A DNA stretch of 64,000 nucleotides from Phascolomyces articulosus. Its lineage: Eukaryota; Mucoromycota; Mucoromycetes; Mucorales; Lichtheimiaceae. The translations under genes were made by a program, and so were the position numbers. The stretch spans positions 744,001-808,000 of the forward strand of contig JAIXMP010000013.1 of the NCBI GenBank assembly GCA_025677815.1, given 5' to 3'. Below, piece by piece: positions 53,449-64,000 of this stretch; the stretch's first letter is position 1, and every line of letters begins with the position of its first letter. The notes beneath the pieces were generated by a model. That model did not search any database and was not told the origin of the DNA. It worked only from the letters and a program-made list of their open reading frames with translations.

Positions 53449-56264
53449 CTACTTGCAACAACGGAATCCAGCAACAACATAAGGATAGGCAGCTTGATAC
53501 CAATTTCTGAAGGATTTACGTTCAGCAAGACGAGGATGGGTTGCCCAGCTACCACCAAGAACAACGTGATGTTTGCCATCGAAAAAGTCGGCTGAGTAAC
53601 CAGGATACAACTTGGATTGTTTATATCCAGGATGACGTGTCATGGGTGTAGCTGTCCATTCCCAAACATCACCCAACGTGTGCACTTGGTCATTGGACAC
53701 ATCTGTCGGGTGCCATTGCCGAAATCCAATATTTGGTATCTTTTTGTTGGTTGTGTTATTCATAAGTTCTCTAAATTGAAGAAGTTCTGCTTCTGTGGGC
53801 AAGCGCATATTATGGTGCTCTGCATATTTGCTACCTTGATAAAAGTTTGTTTGAACAGGCCAATAAAGAGCATCATCCATTGGACAGAAACCAAACGTGG
53901 TACGAACTCCAATGGTCGCGCCATCTTCCATCAAAACCCAGGCAGCAGGCCAATCATTACTATCGGTAGCTTTCAAAAAGGCGAGGTATTCGCCATTTGT
54001 GACGGGTCTACTTTGGATAGAGAATGCGTCGACATGGACAGATTGCTTTGGATGTTCATTATCCCAACCGAATTCGACAGGATCTTCGGAACGGCTAGTG
54101 AAATCGGCATCTTCATCATCATCGTGGCCCATGATTGTGTCTGCTTCAGGTACAGAAATTAAAGAGGCCGGATCAAGGCACGTGCGTGGTCGATCGTCAT
54201 GTGCATTGTAACGTTTCGACGTTACTGCCATTTTCCAGGGCACCAGAGCAACACCAGCAGGTGGATGGACATTAGGACTTTGTAAAAGCATATATATGAG
54301 TGTTTCCAAATGCATTGCTTCGTGTTCGAAACACATCCACACGATACGCGCTGCGCGTTTGCGTTGTTGCTGTACAGATGCACTATAATCTTCTGCTTCC
54401 CATTCAAACAGCAATCGCTGCAAGCGGTTGCGGACTTTTTGTTGATAAAGCTTGATAGATTCAACGGATGGCCAATCTTCATCATTTGTGGGTACCACTG
54501 AGTGAGGGTTGCACCGGGAAGGATCATCCATATCGGGGTCGATGCCGCGTTCGAAAATATTCACAAAGTTTTCGGGTTCGGTATAACCTGCTCCGTCCAC
54601 ATTATTCCGAGTGAGCAACATATCGAGGAAAACTGGAATATGACCCAAGTAGAAAATGAATGGATGTCGCAATGAAATGGGTCGTTCAAATAACATTGTG
54701 GCATGATCAATCATGGTGGTTGTCACTGTATCCCAGGATCGCCAAAGTTGTTGCCATTCATGTAGCGAAGGTATATACTCTGGCCAATGTTTAGTACCAA
54801 CAACATGGCTAAGACTCACAGACCCTCCTTCATTTTCCATCTGTTGCTCTTGATGATATGCTTCTGTATAATCAGCCATGCATGCCACACAACTGGCATC
54901 TTGTTCTGTACGTTCTTGAGTGCGCGTTGGATAAAGCGTTTCAAGTGTGCCTGGCTTATCACAATCAAACTTGAATGAACGGCATTCGGCAAGTACAAGC
55001 TGATACGGTGTCTTTCCATTTGCCCAGTCTTCTGCCTTGTCCAACTGCGCAGCATTCAGCATGTGCGTAATCTCCTCATCAGAATATTTGTAAGAGTACT
55101 CGACATGGATAAGTTCATCTTTATGAAGTGGGATGCGCAGCTGGTCTCCAGCACGACGCTGATAGGTCAATACCATATTCTCACACGCCCTATAGTGTGC
55201 GACGTGTCGACCAAGATCAGATTGGTAGCGAGAGTCATAATCAAACTTGGAACGATCAAAGACAGCTTGACCCAAGATGACGTTCACATGGTCTAGGCCG
55301 TTCATGATAAATTCCCTTGTTGTTCCAAGCGAATCGTCATAAGCAGTTTTGATCTTGACCGGATCTTTGCGCTTGTCAAAACCAATGAGTAGGAAATCTC
55401 CGGGTTGCAAACACATTTGTTGTAATCGATGAAGAAACATGGCAGATTCGCGTCTGTTTTGATTACCAATAGAGCTACCCAACCAAAGAATCATTTTATG
55501 TGTAGGTGGATCGGCAGATGCAAATTGTTGGTTCAACCATGGAATGCCTTGATCGTAAGTTCCCAGTAAACCCATCAGTCGAACATGAGTAAAATCACCC
55601 AGCGAGCCCAAGGATCGTTCCAGTTCTTGTTGATCAAGATCTAACGCGTAATAGGTAACCTTGAGTTTTTGTCTTTCGATGGCATCCAAAATCAGAGATG
55701 TCTTGCGTAATGATCTATATTTTTTTTATTTAATTTGTCATCCACCCCATTTTCCCATTTGTGAGCATCTAAATTAAAAAATATCTTCCTTTTCTCGTGG
55801 TACGCTTCATCTCAATTTCATAATTACATAAATTCTTTCTTTTTGTATATTTACCCTGCTCCAAGTTCAATAATAACACTGCCATCATGTAAACGAGCTG
55901 CAAGCTGATCAGCTCTTTCCTTCAAAATTTCCATCTCTGCATTGGTAAGATAATAATCATCCAAGTGGGTGATTTCATCAAATAATTGCAACCCGCGTTT
56001 GTCATACAACACAAACGTTGGGATAGACTTGTTTCCCTCTTGTTTATCTAAGGATTCAAGGATGGTGTCTACAAGATCATCTCCATTAAAAGCATCCAAA
56101 GATTGGTCTGTCGATGACGGTGGTGTTGGTGGATTCTTGGTATGGTCTTCATTTTCTTTGGTGGTACCTGGATAATCTTGGTGAGCAGGTAATTTTATAT
56201 CTTCTGTAACAGGAGAACGGATGTCAAGTATGCGGTATGTACTTGTAGGAGGGGGTGTATTCAT
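53449..56264 (-). CDS. EGT1: ergothioneine biosynthesis protein Egt1 (histidine trimethyltransferase-sulfoxide synthase fusion)
   Basis: Bifunctional fungal enzyme that trimethylates histidine to hercynine and then, with iron and oxygen, joins cysteine to give hercynylcysteine sulfoxide. Two exons, 56264-55855 and 55714-53449, give 891 residues, the expected size. The N-terminal EgtD-like methyltransferase has ESLDKQEGNKSIPTFVLYDK, TNAEMEILKERAD, SAM-binding SVIIELGAGSLRKTSLIL, and LLIGFDKRKD with ILWLGSSIGN. A DinB-like region holds the H-x3-H-x-E iron motif in FEHEAMHLETLIYM (about residues 600-607), with a further His in RHPFIFYLGHIP. The C-terminal FGE-sulfatase domain contains NGEYLAFLKA, NMRLPTEAELLQF, GDVWEWTATPM, VLGGSWATHPRLAERKSFRN and terminal GFRCCK. 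The single 140-nt intron splits the SAM-binding glycine motif. All catalytic marks I can check are intact, so ergothioneine production is expected. Confidence 0.96.
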
Positions 56265-57870
56265 GATATATCTTTTTTATTTATTTGTGTTGAAAAGAAT
56301 AAGATAACTATTGAAAAAGAAGAAAAAAAGAATAGTACAGAAGAAAGAGATTGCACTTGAGTGCGTCATCTTTCGTAATTCTATTATATCTGCATTTTTC
56401 ATTAAGTTCCTTGTAACGTGATTATTAAGCAGACGTCGTATGGGGTTGGTTCACTTTCACATAAATTTTATTTTGTCATGACTTTAATTATACTTCTATC
56501 CCCCCCCCAATAATCGCTTGTAAGGTTATTAAAGGTACACCCTTTGCCTTTTTTTTTACTAACGATCGGCTTTCAATAACAAGTATATGAAAGGATTACA
56601 CTAAACTGTATGTGGGAACAATTGAAAAAAAAAATTCAGAGCTACACGTGCTCTTGCCTAGTGTGGATAAGTGGAACAAACATAAAACTGTTTTTATTAT
56701 AATGAATCACTTATGTTGCATCACATGCGCACGGTGCAAGTATTTATATGGACTGATTAGATTATTTTATATAACAAGGGCATAAACCGCGTAATGTAGA
56801 AAAAATTATACAAAAATGATGGGTCACCCAAGATGATGGCGGGTATATTCCATCTTGAATAACACAATTCCCAACATCAGAATCATTAGCATTATCATCA
56901 AAGTTGTCCCACTTCATGTGTAAATCAGCTGTAATAGTTTTATCATTCCAATCAATCAAAAAAGCACGCCTCCTTTTTTTTAAGCTTATGGGACAAACTA
57001 GAAGCATTGTATTTTTGACTGGAATCCTTTACTATTATTCCTGAATTTGCGTAAGATTTTAAAATGAAGTGTCTCAGGTAAACCATAGTAGGTATTTTTT
57101 GCCCAAAACAATAGATATATGACAATGATGTATCACACTTTTGTTTCTAAACCCTTTACCTTGGTTCACAAAAACAGATGGTCACTTTTAAATATGAGCC
57201 AGTCTTTCATGATAAAATGCGGCGAAGCTGGCGTGAGAAAATATGTTTCCCGGTCACACATACATAAGTGTGATGCAGGATAATATTACATCACATTAGC
57301 AAGTAGTGCAGATAGTAGTTTAGATAGATAACAGAATTTTCACGATTGTTACCATGGGCAGCACGCTATAAGATTAATATCTTTAAAAGTCAGGACACTA
57401 CCATTAGTTACTATGGGTTTCTGTAAAAGAAATACAAAGGTTATCACTCTTCGTGAAAAACCATCATCACCCGAATGCCTTTATTTTAGAAATGAGCGGG
57501 TGTGGTTTATGCATCATCAATTTTCTACCGATTGTATCACTCGTAATTTCGGAAAAATATTGAACATCAACAAACTTCCATATAAACTTTTTAAATTCTA
57601 TTTGTTACATTCTTTTCATAACAGGTAATTAAAATGGAAGGCATCACTCTACTATTGGTAGCAATTACCTAATGTTTAAGCAAGGCCCATGAGTCCCTTA
57701 TATACTAAGTACGTTTAATGTATTAATAGTTTAACAGCTTTTTAAAATAGTATATATAAAATAAATGTAAATGTAAATATAAATATAAATATGATAAATG
57801 TCTATAAAAATACAATATAGCTATATGTGTTTTGGGGGATGATACCTTTTCTATTTAATAATATTGCTTT
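56265..57870. other. gene-free spacer with one dubious ORF
   Basis: 1.6 kb between EGT1 and the siderophore transporter, holding the EGT1 promoter. A minus-strand frame at 57007-56762 (containing KKRRRAFLIDWNDKTITADL and NCVIQDGIYPPSSWVTHH) is more protein-like than its surroundings and may be a fragment of a decayed gene, but no family is recognised. A poly-C run of 9 lies near 56501-56510. Nothing else stands out. Confidence 0.4.
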
Positions 57871-60759
57871 TCAATTTATCTTGTTACGCATACTATCACC
57901 AATATCATAATGTTTGTTCTTTTCTTCTCCTTGGTCCCCATTCTTTGGAGCCTCGTGTTTATCATGGTGTTTTTCATCTATTTCAATTTGAGATTTGGTT
58001 TCAACAGCAATATTAGTTTCGCCTACATACAAAAAGATAAAACCAGCACCATTAGCATAGTTGATATATATGCTTATGTATATTTTATAATGTACTGGTT
58101 ATTACAATACTAACCATCATCATCAGTAGCAGTATTTTGATTTCCATGAAAATGTCGATTGATGGCTTCGTCCAGACCAAAACTACGCATGGGAACCGTG
58201 AACGCAAAAGAAAGAACTGTCAAGCATACTGCTATAATGGAAAGAATCTTTTGGGAATTGCCATAGGCAATAACAGCACCATTGTATTGTTCTTCTGACA
58301 TCTCAAAGATATACATGTAACTACCAACTGCTTTTTTTATATCAAATTCGCCAGGTACATGTTTAGCAAGTTGTTCAGGAAGAACATTATTCCATACTGC
58401 TCCGGAAATTGTCGATCCAACGGCTCCACCAATGGTGCCCATTGCTAAAAAAAAATATGATATCAAATTGAGCCATTAGCCAATTATGAAAAAATAGTGT
58501 AAAAAAAGGCATGTATGCTGCTTGAAATAGCTGTGATTAGTACTGAGATGCAGCATACCTTGAAAGAGGGCAGTGACCATAGCAAGATCTATTACACATA
58601 ACATGTTTGTTAAATAAATAACTATTAGTAAAGGTAATTGTTTATAGATAAGTAGGAACATGAACAGTATTGTCGTTTTCTGACTTACCGTTATGAGGAA
58701 CGATTGATTGAAGGGCTACAATGATTGGAATATCCATCATACCAGCACCTATATAATAACATATATATTTGTTGAATTAATACATATTTGTATATAAACA
58801 AAAATGGCAATGTAGATGACATAACTTACCAACACCTGAAATAACCTGAGTCATAACCATGAAAGCATCTGGCTGGAAGGGCTGTCTTGCGGGAATCATT
58901 AAGCCTACACCTAAAACAAATAATGCCATACCACCAAAAACATAAGGTCTCCAAACCTTGGTGGATATAATCAGTATATTTAAATATATTTCTATTATAC
59001 ACACATATGCTCTCTTGTTTTAAGTGTAAAAAGTATATACCTTTGTTTTCATCATCAAATAACCAGTAATGGGTTGAGCAATGGTATATGCAACCCGGTA
59101 ACCATTTCGAATGTATGTTGCACGAGTAATACTAGCTTTACGCGTTACTTGAATAAACGAGAAAAAGTACGTCCAGTTGAGCGAAGACACAAGAGTAATA
59201 ATAGCAGCCGAGATAGCACCATAAATAGGAGTTCGATTGGGCCAGCGTTTCATGGGAATTAAAGGCTGTGTGGCGTATTTCCATTCCCAAATACCAAACA
59301 GAACCCATGCTACGCAACCGCCACATAGTGTACCTAGCGTTTTTGCTACATTATATTTTATATAGTAACGCTCATTAGTCGGTATAAATGATAACAGCTA
59401 TTATTAACGAGGTGTTGTATATGATTTTTTTTATTGTTGTTAGTATGCCATGGTGTAGTGTTTATTACCTGAAGCCCAGCCACCCCATACTGATTTGGAG
59501 AGGTTGAATGGTAACAATGTCATAGCGAGTGCACCGACTAGAAGAACACAGCCGACAATATCAATCAGCACCAAACATTTCTTGATGTAATCAATAGTTC
59601 CATGAGATTCTTCACGAACTTTTCTTTCTTGCTTATATTCTAACCACATTGGATGTTTGCGCATTCGCATTTGAAGTTTCCATGCAACGATCATAAAAGG
59701 TATTTCACAGACAAGTAATACAAAAGGGAGATGACCAAAACCCCAACGCCATTGTGGGGTATCCTTACTCTTGACAAGAGCTTCAACAACAATGGGTGGT
59801 ACAAAAAAATTAATCAACAATGGAATTTGATATAAACCATGGAAAAAACCACGATTTACTGTGTTTGTCATGTCTATAAATTGTTTAATTAATATCAATA
59901 TAGTATATTGTATAAAAAAACGTTATAATAAGCGCATGTTACGAAATTAGCAGTAGTGTTATTATTATAAGGCTTACCTCCAATAAGTGAGAAGCCCATG
60001 ATGCGAAGGCCAACATCACCAATGGAGCTAATTACTCTACCACCCTAATATTATTATATGTATAATAAAAACGAGTTAATATGTAGATTCATTATTTTAC
60101 TAATCTGTTAAAAACAAAGAATATACAGGTAAACAACGAGTTAACAACATTACCACAATAGTGTCGAAATTTTGTGCGGTTGCTAGGATAACAAATGAAA
60201 CAATATGAAAAACGGCAGAGAACGAGTATACTTCAGTTCTTCCCAATAAATCGGATAATCTTGAAAAGATTGGAAACAGTACTACTCGAATAATTGAAGT
60301 AGTTACACTGATGACACTAACAAGATTCATAGAATTGAATATTGAAGCCACTGTTGTTGTTATGGAATTTGTTGTATAACCTACGTTTTAGGGTAAAAAG
60401 AGGAAATTGTTTACTATATAAAACTAAATGAATCTTGGGGTTTGAGGTATTAATATTTATTTTGCATAATATGTACCTTCCCAACCACTACCAAAGTTCA
60501 TCAGTAGCAAACTATAAATATATATTTATAGAACATTTGTTCAAAGAGAAATTAGCGTTTTTTCATATCATTATGCATAAATACAATTTCGATCTACATT
60601 TCTATAGAACAGCGCAAGGTATAGTATTGACAGAAGAAACATAGGGTTTGTATTTTTTTTTTACCCGCCAAACATGATAATAAGATCCCACCGACTACGT
60701 AAATGTTGAATGAGCTCGATTTTTTTCACACCAGGTAGTGTATGATCTGATTCACCCAT
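57871..60759 (-). CDS. MFS siderophore-iron transporter (SIT family)
   Basis: Importer of ferric-siderophore complexes with 14 predicted membrane helices. Eleven exons (60759-60665, 60511-60477, 60380-60154, 60044-59978, 59873-59469, 59333-59041, 58956-58830, 58748-58689, 58588-58559, 58444-58115, 58022-57871) join in frame to 606 residues, typical for SIT proteins. Motifs include YTTNSITTTVASIFNSM, LFPIFSRLSDLLGRTEVYSF, GFSLIGDMTNTVNRGFFHGL, GWASGTLCGGCVAWVLFGIW and WKYATQPLIPM. The C-terminal family signature is DLAMVTALFQAMGTIGGAVG then STISGAVWNNVLPEQLAKHV. The last exon encodes a hydrophilic His/Lys/Glu-rich tail (EKHHDKHE). The start is the only Met before the conserved N-terminal region. 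An exact ATCTGATAA iron-GATA motif lies 170 nt upstream. The 30-nt and 35-nt exons make the gene easy to misannotate. The siderophore ligand is unknown; mucoralean fungi typically make rhizoferrin and take up foreign siderophores. Confidence 0.9.
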
Positions 60760-61325
60760 AATGATATTGCGACAATGGCAAAGAAAAAAAAATGAAAGAA
60801 AAGGATGAAAAAAAAATCAGACACAACCAATTGTAGTAATCTAAAGAATGGCGCCACACCTGGATTCTTATATATAGTTTGACAATACAGTAACGAAAAG
60901 GAGCTTTAAAAAACAATGTTTTCTATTGATCTGATAACGACAACCCCAAGTTATGGAAATATTGCGGATTGAGGTGGCACAAATGATCTGTCTGTATATG
61001 GAAAAAAACTTTACTGAAGAAAACTTTACTGTAAAAAACAATCAGTTAAGATCATCCCACCTGTTTATAGAAACTATCGTGATCCAGTGCTATTGCACCC
61101 AATGGAGACAAGATTAGAGTTTATACGTAGAATATGACTATACATCATCATTAACATAATTCAAAACAATACATACATCAAAAGGGTAGTACGATCCTCA
61201 TTTCCTGGCTAAAAGGAAAAAGGAATAATGTGTAAACCAGATTGTTTGTTCTTGTATATACATAACAGAATAAAACTTTTTTTTTGGATTCTAAGTAATG
61301 TTAAATCATGATCAAAATCATATGT
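60760..61325. other. siderophore transporter upstream region, no gene
   Basis: AT-rich promoter region containing the iron-GATA motif listed separately. No ORF or RNA gene recognised. Confidence 0.55.
60929..60937 (+). promoter_or_regulatory. ATCTGATAA iron-responsive GATA motif
   Basis: Exact match to the extended ATCWGATAA consensus bound by fungal iron-regulatory GATA repressors (SreA/Sfu1/Fep1 class). It sits 170-178 nt upstream of the SIT transporter start codon (60759, minus strand). Iron-repressed uptake genes usually carry this site. The motif is seen; binding is inferred. Confidence 0.55.
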
Positions 61326-61759
61326 TCAAGAAGTGTTTTTTCTAGTACATAACAACAGATATATTATAAATTGTCTAAATACTATTTTAAATAAGTATTG
61401 ATAAGTGGAAACAAGATATATGATCCAATTAATGATCCAAATTCTACGTACTACATGTTTGTAGTCGATTAAAGGTGGGTAAATATCAATCAATAGGTGG
61501 TGATCACATTCCTTTCTGTACCCATGTTGGTTTGGATCGTTAATGATCCGGATAAACGATCCGTTTTCTTGTATTACGTACACTTATATATTATTATCTG
61601 ATTGGCATACACAACTATATTCATCCTGATTTCCAAAAACTTTGACATTTCCTTCACCACGATTTGTCCATTCTGTGCCACAAACCCACATGCTTCTTTA
61701 GCTTTGCACCCATTTTTTTCGACTATTGTTATCATCAGCTGTATATTATATAAACACAT
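61326..61759 (-). pseudogene. frameshifted ORF fragment of unknown family
   Basis: Two adjacent minus-strand frames read as one protein if a single frameshift near 61575-61590 is allowed. The upstream half contains MITIVEKNGCKAKEACGFVA, then VVKEMSKFLEIRMNIVVYAN. The downstream half contains YVIQENGSFIRIINDPNQHG and ECDHHLLIDIYPPLIDYKHV. The composition is protein-like and the join is natural, so a broken gene or element fragment is likely. No intron of normal length fits between the halves. I do not recognise the family. Confidence 0.4.
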
Positions 61760-62163
61760 TACGATCTTGATACTGTTTTTAGCTCATTCTCTTTAATAAC
61801 CATATCTTTAATAATCATATAGGAAATTGATATAAAACAGTCAATAATAATAAATGTGGACTGTAAAGATGATGGAATTTATGATATATTATGAAATTTA
61901 AAGTAGAATTTTTTTTGTTTTGTAAATCTATGAATGAGAGAGAGATATATAACTTGAAAAAGAAAAGATACAGAACAAGTGGAAAAAATAAAGAATTAAA
62001 ATATAGAGAGATGGAAAAACGAAATTGCAGTTATGTACATCACAATTTAATAGATGTTTAATAGGAGTGTATAAGAAAATGATGATGGATGGATGGAAAG
62101 ATGTGTGTATGAGAGAGTGAAGTAGATATTAAAAAAAAAAAAACAGAAAAAAAAGGGATCAAA
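61760..62163. other. 3' region of the ubiquitin protease gene, no gene
   Basis: Purine-rich on the plus strand (about 61930-62160), as expected for the complement of a U/C-rich 3' UTR of the minus-strand gene. Nothing else seen. Confidence 0.5.
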
Positions 62164-64000
62164 TTAACGGGTAGCAGCAACCGTCCATGGAACAAGTCTT
62201 CTCTTGTATTTTTTACCAACAGTTGTCTTGGGTGGAGATGGTTTCTTATCTTTATCCTCCTCGTCTTCTTTCTCTACTGAAGATCGTACAGCCCATGCGG
62301 TTGGATCACTTACAGCAGCACCAAAAGTAGGCGGTGAAAGGTTTCCTCGGAGCGATTTGAAAGGAAGATCAGATGATCGAACAAACCAAGGTTCATGACC
62401 ATCGGACATGACGTTAGTTGGTTTGTTATTTGGTTGTACCAAATCCAAGGAATCATCACTATCTTTTCGCTTTCCTAGAACGCTGTCCGGCCGCACCTCT
62501 GCGTCCTTCTTTTTGTTCTTTGGTACTTCTTGTTTTTCTTCTTGATCTTTTTCGGGACTGGATCGTTTCAATAATTCTTGATCGTTCTTGGAAGGTTGTG
62601 TTGATGATGATGATAATGGTGATGAGGATTCACATGCATAGAAAAGAATATATGCTTGTTGTGAAAGTACTTCTTTTAATGAAGCTTTTTCAACCTGTAC
62701 AAATGTAATTTATTAGAACTAAATAACCCTTTCCACTTTAAAAGAAGTCATTTTAAATATAAACCATTGCGTAAATCCCACTTACCATTTCATCATCCAT
62801 TTGGTACCATTGTTTATCCGAATTTTTGATATAAGCATAGTAGTGACCTGAATTACAACTACTACCCAAATGTACCAACACACCATATAAACGATATTTT
62901 GTTTTGCCTTGTAACTCTTTTCTTTTTTCAGCACTGATATAAGATGCCATATCAATCACTTCTGGGTATTGTATCCGATCCGAAATTTTTCGCATATATC
63001 CACGTTCTAAATCAAATGTAAATCGCTTTAAATGAACTGTCAACATCATGGGTAAATCAGAAATGGTCACTTGTTTGCCTGCATTCACTTTTTGGTTACA
63101 ACTATTAAAAAATAAAAAGTAAGATCTTAGATTCAATAATCATGTTCATTCTACATAACGATAAATTGAGAAAGAGAAGGCAGAGACTTACCCAGAACAC
63201 TTGTATTTACTATCTGGATCCCTGCCACCAATCAGATCAACCTTGACAAAATTGTTCAGTGCCTTTTCCAAAGAAGATGCGCGATGAATATCCACACTCA
63301 AATCAAGAAATGCTTCATGTGTATTGGATTTTGCTTGACAGCTATGACATCGAACTTGGGATTGGACACGACCACCAAAAATACTATGCAACATGGTTGA
63401 TTCTTCTACTTTGGGACTTACTTTACTGATTGGGGGAAAATAAAAAGAGAATAAAACAATGTGTGATTAATTTAATTACTCAGGGACACATAAACATACT
63501 ATCTACACATATATAATCCACGAATCCATTTTATCCATACATACCCAAGACCGTTCAGCAATGATTTTTGAAATGCAGTAAATAAAAACATCAAGAATTC
63601 ATGTGAATCTTCCTGACGACGTAATCTGAGTGTTCTGGATAATGCTGTCAAAATATACAAACTTTAATTGAGATTTTATCGTTACTTGAGTTGTTTTTTT
63701 TCTAAATCGACAAAATGATTATTTACCTTGAAGATTGGCAGTAAAGTATTTTGGTAAGATAGCTGCACCACGAATACCGCCTTTTGGTTCTTTAAAGATT
63801 CTGTATACGTGTGTTTCCATTGCACAAAGAGCACAATACCCAGCCATCTTGCCTTTTTTAAAAAACAAAGAAGTAGAGTGCATTTTTTTTTGATTTGAAT
63901 CAATTTTTTTGTTTCTTCATATAATGAAATTTTAAACTCAAGATATATATAAAATCTTACATTGCTTCTTATGACCAGAAGATAGTAGATATTGGGCAAG
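62164..64000 (-). CDS. ubiquitin-specific protease (USP36/USP42/Ubp10-like), N-terminus beyond the window
   Basis: Cysteine protease that removes ubiquitin from substrates. The gene runs off the right edge, so the start and the catalytic Cys box are not visible. Visible parts in order: LAQYLLSSGHKKQC, CKMAGYCALCAMETHTYRIF, GAAILPKYFTANLQ, LRRQEDSHEFLMFLFTAFQK, STMLHSIFGGRVQSQVRCHS, then the zinc-ribbon pair CHSC...CSGC and LTVHLKRFTFD. The His box follows as SSCNSGHYYAYIKNSDKQWY with QMDDE after it, then QQAYILFYA. The catalytic His (GHYYAYI) and the following Asp (MDD) are intact. After the USP domain there is a charged Lys/Glu/Ser/Pro tail with nuclear-localisation-like KKYKRR near the end, like USP36-class proteins of the nucleolus. 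Junctions read: 62694|62786, 63101|next exon at about 63191. Confidence 0.88.

Noticed and set aside
53617..54211. plus-strand ORFs of 181 and 104 codons
   Set aside because: Antisense to the EGT1 FGE-sulfatase domain, which is fully conserved on the minus strand.

Overview
This is nuclear DNA from a fungus, most likely an early-diverging filamentous fungus of the Mucoromycota (Mucorales). It is AT-rich. Genes are split by many short GT-AG introns (about 50-190 nt), often ending in a tatatag/tttag acceptor. Long homopolymer and AT tracts fill introns and spacers. Gene content is fungal: a group III hybrid histidine kinase, Atg8, Scd6/LSM14, Mic60, a CBP4-like factor, Egt1, a SIT-type siderophore transporter and Dal5/TNA1-like permeases. 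Exon structures were worked out by hand. The chains with every exon listed or summed stay in frame end to end, each a multiple of three.

Layout. 1.6-4.0 kb (+): mitochondrial succinyl-CoA ligase beta subunit. 4-10 kb: mostly gene-free, with a decayed ORF pair (5.1-5.8 kb) and one unrecognised ORF (6.8-7.1 kb). 10.1-12.4 kb: CCDC47-like ER protein (+) facing a small CBP4-like assembly factor (-). 13.0-14.3 kb (-): homeodomain protein. It is divergent, across a 1.3 kb spacer, from a 9 kb histidine kinase gene (15.6-24.6 kb, +). 24.6-30.2 kb: a long spacer. 30.2-37.5 kb (+): a tandem pair of MFS anion permease paralogues. 38.1-38.7 kb (-): ATG8. 39.5-40.5 kb (-): a seven-transmembrane gene that looks broken. 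41.3-42.0 kb (-): an unidentified decayed ORF. 43.3-45.6 kb (+): NCS2 nucleobase permease. 46.1-48.2 kb (-): Scd6/LSM14. 49.0-53.3 kb (+): NDUFAF7-like factor, then Mic60. 53.4-56.3 kb (-): Egt1. 57.9-60.8 kb (-): SIT siderophore transporter. 61.3-61.8 kb (-): a frameshifted ORF fragment. 62.2 kb to the right edge (-): ubiquitin-specific protease, truncated.

Themes. No biosynthetic cluster or operon-like unit is visible. Several genes serve mitochondria (succinyl-CoA ligase, CBP4-like, NDUFAF7-like, Mic60). Another set handles nutrients and metals (MFS pair, NCS2, SIT), with GATA-type motifs upstream of the last two.

The most striking object is the histidine kinase. It carries 19 tandem 92-residue HAMP-type units with no length change from first to last, where familiar group III kinases have about five to seven. 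A 101-bp identity between units exactly four repeats apart points to recent block duplication or gene conversion. Other items worth checking are the decayed ORFs of unknown families, a GC-AG intron in the Scd6 gene, microexons in the MFS pair, and an exact ATCTGATAA iron-GATA motif upstream of the siderophore transporter.
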